DNA of 64,000 nucleotides from Acestrorhynchus altus (GCA_034509495.1 CM067504.1:2504453-2568452), one strand, 5' to 3'; positions 49,111 to 61,614 are shown, counted from the stretch's first letter. A program made the numbers and translations. Notes: generated by a model not told the origin, from the letters alone.

Positions 49111-49526
49111 TAGAAATATATACAATCTGAATGCAATTTCCAAAAAAAGGAATGATTTGTAGAAGATATTTTGTCATAAAGGCTCCTGAAAGAAAGCTCT
49201 AGTGATATTATTTGTGGTTCTTTTAATTGTAGCTCGCACAGTGGAAGTCTGTTAGATGATCGGCTCAGTTCATTTTAGCAGCAATACAATGTCTCCTACT
49301 GGAAAATATATAGGTGAAGAACGTGTTTCAGTCAACATTTATATACGTGAATGGTTTATATAAATGATCCTGATGGACAGAAAAGTGTCAATAGTCTCTA
49401 ACATCAAAGAACTGGTCTGGAATCATTGTGGCAGTGAAGGCTGTCTGGGAACATCCTTGAATAAGCGTGGAACTCTTCACTCGTCGTCGTTGTTGAAGCT
49501 GTAGGGCAAATGTCTGCGGTCTGTGT

Positions 49527-50162
49527 TCACTCCCCGAAGCAGCCTGGCATCAAATCCGTTCTCATTCTGCACTGAATGGGCCAGAGGATTATGGCGAACA
49601 CTATGAGGAGCACCACCGTAAGGATCACCAGCTGCTTCCAGTTGCCATTTAAGCCCAGAAAACGCAGCAGCCTACTCGCGCAGCCCTCTCTGTCCTCCTG
49701 CGGGGGCTCACTCTCGCTCTCTTGTTTATTCTCTCCAATATCAATGCAGACGCAGTTGGGTGTCAGAGAGTTCGTGTAACAGAGTTTCTTTCCATCTAGC
49801 CACATGCTTTTCTCCTGCTGTTGGTCGGTGGGGAGTTGGTCCAGGACCTCCTTGCTGGTGGTCAAAGCTGGTGGGCCGTTCTCAGGCACAGATGTTGGCT
49901 GTCGGCACAGTGGGCAGGTGATCTGAGTCCCCTGCTTTTCTGGGGATACGGTGATGAAGCGGGACAGACACTCCAGACAGAAGGTATGACTGCAATCCAG
50001 GTTCTTGGGGGTTTTGAAAGTATTATCGTATGATGTGAAGCAGATGGAACATTCCGGACTAGAGTCCCATGCTCGGTCGTCCTCATCACTAGGGGATGTG
50101 GTCTTGTGTCTGTGTGACGATGCCGTGGAAGGAGACCTTGTTATTACCTCTGGTTCTTGCAT
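49527..50162 (-). CDS. rnf223: RING finger protein 223 homologue, membrane-anchored
   Basis: Predicted E3 ubiquitin ligase of the small tail-anchored RING group (RNF223, RNF186, RNF152 and relatives); substrate unknown. Single coding exon, 211 aa. A C3HC4 RING is complete: C38, C41, C57, H59, C62, C65, C83, C86, with text SPECSICFTSY and ITCPLCRQPT. A single hydrophobic segment QLVILTVVLLIVFAIILW (about 177-194) near the C-terminus would place the RING in the cytosol. The start MQEPEV is chosen because an acceptor (CCATCCACAG, exon edge 50,199) lies just upstream, with stops in between in this frame. A non-coding exon with donor CACCCAG|GTAAGT lies at 51,105. The location between perm1 and the C1orf159 homologue matches the human 1p36.33 order and supports the name. 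Confidence 0.88.
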   Translation of the reverse strand: MQEPEVITRSPSTASSHRHKTTSPSDEDDRAWDSSPECSICFTSYDNTFKTPKNLDCSHTFCLECLSRFITVSPEKQGTQITCPLCRQPTSVPENGPPALTTSKEVLDQLPTDQQQEKSMWLDGKKLCYTNSLTPNCVCIDIGENKQESESEPPQEDREGCASRLLRFLGLNGNWKQLVILTVVLLIVFAIILWPIQCRMRTDLMPGCFGE

Positions 50163-50319
50163 CCTTCTGCCCCTTTGACGACCCCTAACAGAGGATTATC
50201 TGTGGATGGAAAGGAAATGTGAAATTAATATTTTCCTCATATTTTCCACGTTTGCTACTATGAATCAAAGCCCACCCTGTCTCCTAAACGTTTGTCTAGC
50301 TATATGCTGCAGTACAACT

Positions 50320-50605
50320 GACATGGTGGTGACGTGTTAGTGTGTGTCGTGCTGGTGCGAGTTTATCACTCCAGCAGCACTGCTGTGTCTGATCCACTCT
50401 TAGCAGCGCAACACACACTAACACACCACCACCATGTCAGTGTGACTGCAGTGCTGAGAATGACCCACCACCCACATAATAGCTGCTCTGTGGTGGTCCT
50501 GTGGGGTCCTGATCATTGAAGATCAGGGTGAAAGGAGGAGAATAAAGTATGTAGAGATACAGATGAACTACAGTCTGGAATTAAAGAACCACAAAGTGGT
50601 CCTAT
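50320..50605. mobile_element. Fold-back family D, partial copy
   Basis: Contains 'CACCACCACCATGTCAGTGT', 'CCACCCACATAATAGCTGCT' and 'GATCATTGAAGATCAGGGTG'. The left arm is mostly lost. It lies in the rnf223 5' UTR intron. Confidence 0.7.
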
Positions 50606-50999
50606 TTCTTGGCAGTCAGTATAGAACATCATTTACAGAACTATTATTTATAACTTACTCTTCCAAGACAAAAAATGGGAAAAAAAAAATCAGGACAGAG
50701 ATTCTTCTATTCCATTCCACATCAGACCAAACATCTATAATTCCAGAAACATGGAGCTCCTTCTCCCCTCCAAAACCATCCGCCAGTCTCAGCCCACCTT
50801 CTCCCAGTACTGCAGCTTCTGTAAGCACAGTTGGACTGAAGTAAACTCTGACTCTGACTCTCTCTTCATACAAGCTGTTCTCCTTCCGCCTCACCCTCTG
50901 TAATCCAGCACCCTCCCTCTCCACCCCAGCACTGACAAACATGAGGGACAAAAAGAAAGGGAAGAAGGAAGGCTTCCCAGAAAATGATAATACTCAATA

Positions 51000-51042
51000 A
51001 ACACACACACACACACACACACACACACCCACACACACACAA
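51000..51042. repeat. (CA)n microsatellite
   Basis: CA run in the rnf223 5' UTR intron, about 60 bp from the non-coding exon. Confidence 0.9.
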
Positions 51043-51104
51043 TTACGTGCGTAAACACATGCAGGTATTCATATCCTGTAGAATAAGAATGACAAAGCAC
51101 TTAC

Positions 51105-51200
51105 CTGGGTGACTACAATGGGAAAGGTTGTCCATGGCTTTGAACTTCTCTGAATTAAATGAAGTAAATCAGCTGAAAGACTCAAATACACAACACGTCA
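51105..51200 (-). other. rnf223: rnf223 non-coding exon 1 (inferred)
   Basis: The donor CACCCAG|GTAAGTG on the minus strand pairs with the acceptor at 50,200. An ATG in this exon (ATGGACAACC) is out of frame with the RING protein and would be an upstream open frame. The exon's left limit is unknown. Confidence 0.4.
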
Positions 51201-51214
51201 AATCCAATCAAACT

Positions 51215-51370
51215 CAGTCGTGGAGCACTTTTTACAGCAGCTTCACAGAAATCCAAAATAATGAAAACATCATCAACACATAAAGACCCTCCTGGTGATC
51301 CAGCCAGAAAACTCCCTCAGAGCTGGAGGAGAAACCTTGGGATAAACCTTGGGACCCCCACCAATCAAAC
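51215..51370. repeat. Dispersed fish repeat (GAGTTTTTCCTG family, reverse)
   Basis: 'AACTCCCTCAGAGCTGGAGG' and 'TTTACAGCAGCTTCACAGAA' are the reverse of the 14.8 kb unit. Confidence 0.55.
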
Positions 51371-53650
51371 TACTCGTACATTATTGAGAAGTGGACACTG
51401 GACCACCACCTGTCTCCTGTAATGCTCAGGGTACTGGAGTAATGATGACTGGAGAAATGAATGGTGGTCATAATAGTAACAGTAGCAGATATTTAGGACT
51501 GAAGGAAACATTGACAGTCAGTGATGGCAGTCCAAGCTGGTCTGAAGGGGTGGCAGGGGAACCCAAGGTCAGTCACACAAGGCGTGGCAGGGAAGCCTGG
51601 CGTCAGCCAAGAACAACACTCAGCCTTTCTCCTGACAGCTCAGTGTCTTCTCTGGATAATAACCGATCAGGGGAGGCATTGCAAAGACATTGTTTTGATA
51701 TACAGTGGTGATTTAAAGTTCTGCATAAATTTGAGCTAAAACCTCTTCAGAAGTCCTAAAAGGAGAACGACACATATGTTACTCTGACTTTTTGTCTATT
51801 TATTCACCTATTTGTGAAACATGGGTGATGGGATTATACCAGCTGATTCTACACGAAAATATCAGAACATCTGAATCTTAAAAATCGTCAACCCTGTAAA
51901 ATCATCTGTACTTTCACCCAGATGTTTCAGTGTTAAGACCAAATGTAAGACAGAGCTGCTGCTAAAAAAACTCATCTTAAAGGATAAACAGTGCATCCAC
52001 AAAGCCCTTCACCTTTTGACCATTTTATGTTACAGTCTCATTCCAAAATAAGTTCAATTATTTTTTCCCTCAAAAATATGTTTTCACAACCTTTGATCAA
52101 TACATTATTGAAGCAATTACAGCCTTAGAGTCTGAAGCTACAAGCTTGGCACCTGTTCTGGGGAAGCTAAAACTAAAACTATCATAATTAAAATACTGAG
52201 TTTATCAGTTTCACACACGATAGATGTGGTAAGATCTGGTTCTCGGATATGACGACACTTGTAGCCTGGTTCTGTCTTTTCACTCAGACCTGAATTTTAA
52301 CCCATTTACTGATTTACTGTTTCCTTTGATTTGGGATCAAAACCCCACCCCACTCTGGAATAACCTTCAAAATCTAGGCTGAAATCTCACAGTTCAGTGT
52401 AACATTTGGTATTAAATGCTTTAGTTACAGGCAGCAGGCACCTTAATCTCATTTGGCTGAGCCCTAAAAGTGCTTTATTTTCATTTTAAGTCAGAAATAT
52501 TCAGTGCACACCTGATATGTTCTTCATTCATTGATGTTTTTTGTCCATTTATTAAAATTTTAAGGGCCATTGCAAACTGATTTGTGTACACATTGAATTA
52601 GTTGATAACAGATTTATTATTATTTTGGCTTCTATGCAGATTATAGGTTTATTTAATTAATAATACCATTGATGCAAAATCTCACACAGTCCCAAGTTGA
52701 GAATAAACTGGAAGAAGGTATTGATTATTATATCAGTGGGAAGATGTACACTGATCATCCTGGTTGATGAAACAGTGAATTGAATAAATTCAATCTATGT
52801 CTACATAAATGAAGGCTTTATTTCTGTAAACACTGTAGCAAACATCCGATTTTTTACACGATACTACAATTTTCAATAACAACATACAAATACAGCATCA
52901 TAAACCCATAAATATATAAAAACAATTTGTACAAGATTTCCAGTGGCTGCACAACAGCTAATAGAAACAGTTATGTGGTTTCGTTCTGAACAGCTACTAC
53001 ATTTACTCACAAATTCATTGTTTTGGCTTCCGCTTTAGTTTTTATCGAAAGGAATTTCTGCTATTGTTCATCTCATATAATGAAGTGATTTGATCATTCC
53101 ACAATATAATTTAAAAACCGAACGAAAAATAGACCAGAAAAGGCCAAACCTTCAATCCAACAGTACCGTATATACAAACAGAAAACCTGATATTTAGAAA
53201 ACAAATAAAACAAGCAAAAAGGGGGATAAAAGTAAAGATACAGACTGGAACGCTGACACTTTATGAAGTCGCATGACTACCTGTTCATAATATATATATA
53301 TATATATATGCAGACAATAATTCAGCAATATAACATCAGATCTTTCCTTAAAAAAACAACAACACAGTGTATATTATCTATATTTTTGGCACTTAAGTGG
53401 TGTTGGCTGTGCAATCAATATTGTAAGCAGCCAATTGGCAGATCACATTCAAGCACGTTCATATTCTTCCACTGTGTTTCTGCGGCATGAAACGAACATG
53501 GCAAACGAGAGAATTTAGGAAGAGTCGTTAAATTTGGATTAACAGGGGCAGACAGTGCAAATTCCAGCTTTCATTTTCACAAGCTTCACATTTGGTTGAA
53601 ATCTGTAGTGCTTTAACACAGTAAATAACCTTAAGATGAACAATTCCTTC
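51370..53650. other. No coding gene; possible C1orf159 3' UTR end
   Basis: AT-rich sequence without recognised exons. An AATAAA on the minus strand at 52,817-52,822 could end a long 3' UTR of the C1orf159 gene, but the two mobile elements between make this uncertain. (AT)n at 53,290-53,310. Confidence 0.35.
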
Positions 53651-53661
53651 ACGTCTACATA

Positions 53662-54376
53662 CGCCGATCAACCATAACATTATGACCCTCGCGGCACATC
53701 TTATCAGCTCCTCTGATCACACAGGAGCTCTTTGTGGTTCTATAATTCCAGGCTGTAGTTCATCTGTTTCTCTGCAGACTTTATTCTCCTCCTTTCACCC
53801 TGATCTTCAATGATCAGGACCCCACAGGACCACCACAGAGCAGCTATTATGTGGGTGGTGGGTCATTCTCTGGAGTGCTTAAACACTGTGTCCACTCACT
53901 GTCCACTCTATGAGACACTCCTACCGAGTGTCTCCACCTTGTTGATGTAAAGTCAGAGACAGAAGCTCATCTGTTTCTGCAGTTTGTGTTGGTCGTCCTC
54001 TAGTCCTTCATCAGTACTCACAGGACGCTGCCCACAGGGCTGGACATTTCTGGTCGGTGGACTGTTCTCGGTCCAGCAGTGACACTGAGGGACACTGTGT
54101 CTGATTCGCTCGTACCAGCGCCACACACACTAACACATCACCACCATGTCAGTGTGACTGCAGTGCTGAGAATGACCCACCACCCACATAATAGCTGCTC
54201 GGTGGGGTCCTGACCATTGCAGGTCAGGGTGAAAGGAGGATGTACTCTATCGTAGAGAAAGCGATGGACTACAGTCTGTAATTTTAGAAATGCTAAGAGC
54301 TCCTGTCTGTTCAGTGAAGCTGATCAAACGGACAGTAAATGTACAAACAAGGAAGTAATGTAATGGCTGATCAGTG
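53662..54376. mobile_element. Fold-back element, family D, complete with TIRs
   Basis: The left end CGCCGATCAACCATAACATT and the right end (inverse CACTGATCAGCCATTACATT) are flanked by TA on both sides (53,660-53,661 and 54,377-54,378), the mark of a mariner-type insertion. Inside, two long arms are inverse copies: 'GAGCTCTTTGTGGTTCTATA', 'TCATCTGTTTCTCTGCAGAC' and 'TGATCTTCAATGATCAGGAC' on the left. No transposase remains. This copy defines the ends of the other family D copies in the window. Confidence 0.8.
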
Positions 54377-54549
54377 TACAGTAGTTTCACAAAATGGGAC
54401 ATTTTACAGCTTCAGGGTTAATTATGTATATTTATATATCCTTAACATAACTTTTCTGTTGTGTTTCCAAGACGATTGGAAAAAGCGATCATGTGCAAAG
54501 ACAATCAAGGATTCTTTTTGGACTCGAGATTGTATTCAACGTAAAATAC

Positions 54550-54930
54550 AAGCTCACCAGACAAACAAAATAGGTGGTAGTAAATTCAGGTTCCTGCAGA
54601 TGGCGCTGCACAAGGATGACCAGGTTATAAATAGCTGCAGGGTGTGTGATGGGATTCATAGATTGAGAAGAGGTGGTACAGTGCAGTGAATGTCTTGTTG
54701 GATGTGTGGAAAGTGGGTCAGAATGTAAATGATAACGATTGGCTAAAAGGAAGAATTGCATTTGGGACAAAGGCCACAGTCTAAACGATTATTGTGGCTA
54801 AAAGATGAAATTGAGCAAAGCCCTGCAGGTATTTAAAGCTTGATCATAGCAACGCCCTCTGCAGACGTCTGGAGTTATTACCACCGTAAACACACAAGGT
54901 GACTTTTTTTTTTTCTCTGGGAAGCTTAAT
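54550..54930. mobile_element. Fold-back element, family E (short copy)
   Basis: Shares GCAGATGGCGCTGCACAAGG and 'CAGGGTGTGTGATGGGATTC' with the 38.3 kb element. The right end 'GGAGTTATTACCACCGTAAA' is the inverse of the left 'AGGTGGTAGTAAATTCAGG'. Confidence 0.65.
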
Positions 54931-55205
54931 AATAAATACTACATATATAAGTTACACGTTTTGAGAAACAATACCCAGCATAATGTAAGAGTCCCCAACA
55001 CAGCAAAACATTCAAAAATACTCCCGCAGTGCATCGACACAGTTGGTCTCTTAAGAAAACGAAATAAACAGAAAGAACATTCTCAATTTGTGAATACAAA
55101 AAGAAACTGGAGAGTATACAATCATATTGGCCTGTTTAAATATGCAAAGGAATACTCATAATCATGAGAGACGTAAACAATACTCGATAAGTTAAGTGCC
55201 GGCCT

Positions 55206-58200
55206 TTACTGGATGGTGACATTGTACACTTTTGTTACTGGGCCCGTTGGGATGGTAGCACTGTTGGCAGCTGAGGATGCAGAGGGTCTCTCCCGTCTTA
55301 CATATCTTGGTTTGCGCACTGCGGAGGGGATCAGTTAACCCGAAGTGAATAACTCTTACCAAAGACACATTACAATAATACAGATTTTATTTATTTAAAA
55401 CAAATGGCCAAACTTTCATTCAGTGGTACTTTTATCATTTTATATCTATATTTCGGCATAAATTTGAGCTAAAGCTTAAATAAGTTCAAAAAGTAGATAA
55501 AGAGGAACGAAATCAAACAAATGAGACAAAATTACACTTGCTCATTTATTTATTGAGGAAAGTGATTCTTCTTTAACTATTCTTTAGTACAATCACTTGT
55601 GTGCTTAAGGGTCGTTGTCTTTCTGCATGACCCACAGTGTTTTAAGATACAGCTCTTTAGAATTTGCTGGTATAATTCAGAATTCATTGTCCCATCAATG
55701 CAGGAATGTGATCCTGGCCCAGATGCAGCAAAACGGGCCCAAACCATGATTCTACCACAGATGGGACAAGGTGTTTATGCTTGAATGCATATTTTCCTTC
55801 CCTGAAACATAACTCTTCTCATTTAAACCAAAAGAAATCCATTTTGGTCTCATCCGTCCACAAAACATTTGTGATTTGGTTCTCTTTATCTACTTAATGC
55901 AGGAATATAGACAATTATAAAGGGTTCACAAACTATGACGCACCACTGTAGGCATTTTCTTACCTGAGGATGTGTTGGCAGGTATCATCACAGCCTTAAA
56001 AAAAAACAGACCAGCTCTTTATATCATAGGTTTTTATTTCTGGTGAAGAACAGGTCTGAGCATGAAGAAAATTCAGATAAATCTGTACAAACTTTTACTT
56101 ACTGTCTCACTGGGTTGAAAAATGAAGGCTGATGGAGACAAAAGACAGTGAATGGAAAGTTGAAACAATGTTTTACAGGACAAATTGAATAGATCCAGCC
56201 AACAAATCAGACACATGTCGCTCATTTGCTTTTCATTACCTTTATTGCGTCTGTAGAAGACACCAGGCAGACGGTTGGAGCGTTTGAGGTAGAAGAAAGA
56301 GGCAACGGAGAGAATGAGGAAAAGACTGATCAGCAAAGTCCCTAAAAGCACAGAGGCTGCTACCCCGGGACCACCTTTAGTTGCAAATAAAATAGAACTG
56401 TTAATGACTGCATAACACCACATCAAAACATCTACAATAACATTTACAGTAACTGTTGTCCTGTGTATTATTTGAACATTCCATGATGAACACACCAATA
56501 GGACCACTACCACACAGCCAACACAGCTGCAGAAAGGTGTATATGTGTTTCTGTGCAACATCACACTATGTGAGTACAACCACGGGGCAGAAAGCAACAG
56601 AAAGCTTCTCTGTTCACACTCGACAGCAGCACCAACTGCAGGAAACATGGCTGGAAATTGTTTAACATCCAGAGAGGATCACATCCCGTTGTCAAAACAC
56701 GAGATTATGGATACTTTATGGACCTCAGAACAAATTTTGTCGGTGAGTGGTATTACCATAATCCTGAAGGGGACAGACAGCCTCAACAAAACCATGTATC
56801 TGGGTGAAATTCACAGGACTTTTTAACGGCCATAAGGTTTTTTTGAATTAGCAGGTCAGTCACAGAGATCTGATGATAAGGTCATACCAGTAGTTATATT
56901 AATAGCTAATATTTTACATAATGTCATATTAATAAACCATGAGATACAAACAAGCCCAAATCTGAAACTGTATTTATTACTGAGGCAACAACAATTTACA
57001 ATCAGTGTGAAATTTAGGTTGATTACAGCAGTTGATTAATGATTAAATTTAGTATGATTTTATTTTATTTATTCATTTGATACATGATATATTCAAGTTT
57101 ATTCAACCACCTTTTTTCAAACTGACACCATTGCATTAATGCTCAGAGGAAAGCACCGGGTCTCCAGCTCAGACACTAAAGCTAACAGACGCCTGTGCCG
57201 GCAAGCATTACTCCGAGTGTGATGTGGGTAAGACTTAAATGATAAGATAGTGGTTTGCAGGAAAAGCCAGTAAGAGATTTCAAAGTAATCTTTTTCTGAA
57301 GAATGATCCAGTTTTTGTTCCAAAAAAAAAAAAACACCATTAATTTCTGGTTTTTGTTTCTTGAACCAGTTTACAGGCCTGGTTACAAGTTATAACAATA
57401 AACAAACCCTGAATCACCCTGGACAAAGTGTACAAAGTGTGGGCTGTTGCATGAAAGGTAGGGTCACATGAAACTTTTTATTTTGTTTATCATTTTTCCT
57501 TCTGAATCTTAAGGGAAAAATAGAAATCTGAAAAGCAGGAAAATGAGAAAAAGAAAATGGAATTTGGGGAAGAAAAAAAAAATTTCATAGAAAATATAAA
57601 TGTTGTGATCTTACCTATCTTAACAGATATTGAGGGACTATCACTGGTCCTCGCTAGGAGAAAAAAAAGAGAGCAGGAAAATAAGGTTTATCCTTCATAA
57701 TAATAATAATAATAATAATAATAATAGCAATAATACCAATGATCATAATACCAATAACAACACAACAGTAATAATAATAATATGAATAATAATACAACAG
57801 TAATGTTTATTATTATTATATTATTATTATGATTTACGTTGAGATTATTTGAATTAAATATACGCAATATATGCAAAATGTCTATAATAATATAATAAAA
57901 CAGTTTACATATCAGAAGCTTCCTGGCAACTGTGATATCAACTCTACTAAACAAGCTCTCTTAAATTCTACAGCTAAAATATACAGTCTTATACAGTGTG
58001 TTACACTCTTACTGCGGTACTTTTGGGAAAAAACAAAATGTATAAAGATTGTGTCAGACGCTTACATTATATTTCTCCCAGCATGTAACATTCAGCAAAT
58101 AAAAATAACAAGTATACTGTAATAAAAAGTGCAGATTATTTATTTATTCATTCCACTCAGAAAATAAACAATGTAATTTAACCGCCTATATATGACGGTA

Positions 58201-59103
58201 CGTAACGTTCTTTATTCCTAAACTACGTTCTTGCATCAAAATTCTACTGCACCATTCATGATGACAGTTCGCATTCAATAAAACACTGGAAGAGTTCACT
58301 CCAGTTTCTCACACGGCACTTACTGTAGTTGCACAGTGTCACATTTTCCAGCTCAGAGGTCAAAGGGTCACATGGCACACATAAAACAGTGTTGTTCTCC
58401 AGACCATGGAGACAACCTAGTGGAGAATATGCATCATTATAATCAGAAATGCGTTTCCATTTCCATTCATCCTACATTTCAACAAAACACCTTCTGGGTT
58501 GTGATTAGAGGAAGTGAGATGATCGACGTAACCCTGTAGGATGGTACGCTTGTAACAGAGAGACATTAACCCTCATGGTGTCTTAATAGTCTGTCCTAAG
58601 GGTCAAACATGACCTGCCTTCACTAAACTTCTAAAATAAAATAGCTTCATTGAGTTTTAAACCCTCAGGTGGATAAGGAGAAGATTCAGCCCCTGGAGCA
58701 GCTTTCACAACTGCAGCAGAGACTCACAATCACCGTGGGTGGAGAGAGTGTGAGTCAATCAGTCAACGTGTGTTTATAAAGCGCTTTTAACAGCAAAGGT
58801 GTCACAAAGCAGTTTTACAGAAATCCAGATCCGAGTGACAGGAAAAACTCCCTCTGACTAAGAGGAAGAAACCTGGAGAGGAACCAAGACTCAAAAGGGG
58901 AACCCGTCCTCCTCTCGACACCAGAGAGCACAGACATAAATCACAAAAAGATCAAAGAGGACAAAGAGAACGAGACAAAAGGAGTAAAATAATCAAGAGC
59001 TCTGTGTAAAGTGAGAGCAGGCTGTGTTTGGACGAGTAGGAGTATAAACTGGTAGTGCAGTCTCTAATGTGGTGTGAGTGAGCCATGCAAGTATCCCAAT
59101 GCG

Positions 59104-59140
<37 letters not shown>

Positions 59141-59699
59141 AGGTGAATGTTTTTATAACTAGCGTTGGAGATGTACAGCTTTCATGGAAATATAAACAAT
59201 GAATATTTTTCATTTTTTCCAATCTTGGAGACACGTTAGGAAAAATAATCTAATTTCATGTTGAAAAAGGGGGTTTTCTCTACATTAAATGTGATGCGGG
59301 TCATTTTTGACCCTTAAGACAACACACGGGTTAAAGACGATCATGTCCACAATAGTGCATATTGGTAAAATGCACGTGTCAGATTTAACGGTAACAATGG
59401 AGGAGAGATATTCAAATATAAATGAGGAAAACTGAGCAGAATTATACAATATTACAAGTGTTCTAGATGTTTTGACTTCTTTTCATAAAAAGTAACAGTA
59501 ATTTAGTAATTTAATTTAGTAATTTAATTTAGTAATTATCAAGTGTGAACAGATGAGTGTAAACTGTATGAAAATAAGACGTTACCATATAAAACAGGGA
59601 ATATAACAGGATCACACTGTGTGCTGTTTTCACAGGTTTCATTCATTTTCTGCATTCTTACACAACAATCATTTGTGTTTTCTTGCAAAGCCTGCAAAA

Positions 59700-59741
<42 letters not shown>

Positions 59742-60408
59742 ATTTTACTGTAAACATACATTTGTTAATTTAAACATTCATCAAAAATCAACAAAATAGT
59801 TGCACCCAGAAGAAATCAAACGACAGGAATGAAACTTGTCTTTTGTCTTGGTGGAGACGCCCAACGAATCTGTTCCTGTGATATTCCAACAGTCTCCAGA
59901 TCTGTCCCTGATTGAAAATGTGTGGATGCTATTGGACGCTCTATCAACACTCCACCCCTACCACACCATCTGCAGAACTGAGTGAGAGCATTCAAGCTGC
60001 ATGGGATGGATCATCACTGGATACCATTAGGAACCTCTACACCTCCATGCAGGGACGTCTGGCGTGTTGCGTTAAACCCAACGTCGTACTGAGAGACACC
60101 ACTTCTGTATGAGTAGATCAATAAATATTGATCAGATCAGACTACAGTTATCATCAGTTATTGATCCTGAAGTCACCTTCATCTTCCTTCCCAACAGCAC
60201 TGCAATCCCACTCGTCCTTCTGGGTGCAGCTATTTTGATTCTCCTATATAGCACAATCTGAATGTTTCATTAAAGAAAGGTTACTGATGAATAAACATAT
60301 ACATCATTTTACAGCTGTTTCCACAAAATATAAGACATAGAGCTGAGTACCTGGATTAAGCTGGTTTCTGAAAATAACTGCGCTGATGATGCTGCAGACT
60401 CTGATCAT
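55206..60408 (-). CDS. C1orf159-like single-pass membrane protein
   Basis: Homologue of human C1orf159, function unknown. Exons (minus): 60408-60351, 59681-59586, 58416-58324, 57653-57615, 56374-56240, 56128-56103, 55994-55964, 55318-55206, giving 196 aa (human short isoform is close to this). Features: a short hydrophobic N-terminus (MIRVCSIISAVIF), a Cys-rich ectodomain with NDCCVRM, NETCENSTQC and LCVPC plus several N-x-S/T sites, a transmembrane helix about 100-125 (ASVLLGTLLISLFLILSVAS), then FFYLKRSNRLP and RRNK. The tail VRKPRYVRRERP is highly conserved in this family. The least certain step is the acceptor of exon 2. GCAAG at 59,682 keeps frame with the first exon; the stronger GCAG at 59,692 does not. 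A non-coding exon with donor CCAGAAG|GTAAAG lies at 61,244. Neighbour rnf223 is shared with human. Confidence 0.85.
55500..55955 (-). mobile_element. Tc1-like transposon remnant, family A
   Basis: In the last intron of the C1orf159 homologue, same strand. Plus-strand 55,600-55,640 is the inverse of the 'MQKDND' block, and 'CAATTATAAAGGGTTCACAA' with 'CACCACTGTAG' marks the end at about 55,955. Central part deleted. Confidence 0.7.
57697..57725. repeat. (ATA)n microsatellite
   Basis: About ten ATA units, with further imperfect units to 57,830, just upstream of a C1orf159 exon on its strand. Confidence 0.9.
58760..58960. repeat. Dispersed fish repeat
   Basis: Contains 'GGAAAAACTCCCTCTGACTA' and 'CCTGGAGAGGAACCAAGACT', recurrent fish repeat text related to the 14.8 and 51.2 kb units. 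A (GT)n run at 59,108-59,138 follows. Confidence 0.6.
59702..59739. repeat. (CA)n microsatellite at a splice acceptor
   Basis: On the minus strand this is (TG)n ending about 10-20 nt before the acceptor of the second C1orf159 exon. Confidence 0.95.
59790..60245 (+). mobile_element. Tc1-like element, family C fragment
   Basis: The terminal text 'TGCACCCAGAAG' is present at both ends in inverse orientation (59,802 and 60,222). Inside are 'ACTCCACCCCTACCACACCA' and 'GTTAAACCCAACGTCGTACT', the transposase 3' end. It is a short internally deleted copy in C1orf159 intron 1. Confidence 0.7.
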
Positions 60409-60479
60409 GTTCTGTGATCACCTTGGGTTATATAAGTCAAGATTTAAGGATCCAAGATCAATAAATTAGTGCAATTTAA

Positions 60480-60670
60480 CTCAGGTTGTCGTCAAAGAGA
60501 GGGGACAGGGCTGATGCTCAACCTCCACACAGACTTTGACTGATCAGAGAGAGGGGGCGGGGCTGATGACATCACTGACGCACATATTGGGTAATAGTTG
60601 AAAATGAGGCTGTTTGCTCTTTGCCCGGTCAATTTCAGAATAAAAGTCAGTGGCAGGATAATATTGATAC
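60480..60670 (+). repeat. Dispersed repeat, family F
   Basis: Contains 'GACTGATCAGAGAGAGGGGG' and 'TTTCAGAATAAAAGTCAGTG', shared with 10.9 and 47.9 kb. Confidence 0.6.
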
Positions 60671-61243
60671 ATGCATAAATAATAAAAAAATATTATTTAG
60701 TTCTTTATTTTGTTTGGACAACTGTGAAGTAATCTCACAGGTATATCATTAAAAATATCTGTGTCAATCTATCCATTACAAATCACATCACAATTCTTGC
60801 ATTTTGACCCCAAAAACACTCTGGGTAGACCATTTTCAGGGGTTTCTGAGATTTGTGTTTTAGTCCTAATAAGCAAAGAAACTCACAAAACAATTGTAGA
60901 TTTTGATGAAAACATGGTGAAATTCACAAAAATATTTTAATTTATATCATTTTTCCACCTCAAATACAAGAAAATACACATTGTATGAGCAGATTTTATT
61001 ACAGTAAGAATGAAGGAGTTTGAGAGAAAGACTAGGATTTCATGTCTGTGACTCCTAAACCCCGTATCTCCTCTTTAATCCACATTCAGTCCAGATGATC
61101 CTCACAAACGGCCTGCTGTCCATTACAGCCACAAAGAGGCTCTAAACAGTCAACACACCCAGACTGCCGGGACAGTATAGATGTCATTTAATATTCATGT
61201 TTCTCACAGACCCACGAGCAGCGAGGAAATAAACACACTTTAC

Positions 61244-61320
61244 CTTCTGGATCAAGTTTCTGAGTCTGACAACTTCTGAAACGCGTTTCTCCAGATACAC
61301 TTCCTGTTTACCAAACGACT
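61244..61320 (-). other. C1orf159 non-coding exon 1 (inferred)
   Basis: The donor CCAGAAG|GTAAAGTG on the minus strand, in a locally less AT-rich segment containing 'AACGCG', lies upstream of the first coding exon. Its left limit is unknown. Confidence 0.4.
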
Positions 61321-61611
61321 CACTTAAAATAAAAGTCTTTTATTTAATAAACTCTTCTCTAATTTACTCTGCTGACTTTTACTCACACTAATTACTCATT
61401 ACATTTTAAACGACATTTCATTTTATTATTATGATCATTTAAACATGATTGTCTATATTGCATTTTTAATACTTAATTCTCATAATTTTGCATGGATATA
61501 ATTAACAATAAAAAAAACAAGAGAAAGTTCTAGATTTTGGGAACAAATGCTGTTTAATAATAATAATAATTTATTTCTTCTAAAAAGCAAAGAAAGGAAA
61601 CCCCCTTTACT

Positions 61612-61614
<3 letters not shown>

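Noticed and set aside
51391..51711. 106-codon plus-strand frame
   Set aside because: Overlaps repeat-like sequence with locally repeated GTGGCAGGG words; no family or splice support.
59586..59757. Reading frame continuing upstream through (TG)n as a Val-Cys repeat before the C1orf159 exon
   Set aside because: The repeat is intronic; acceptor sequences follow it and a separate first coding exon lies at 60,351-60,408.
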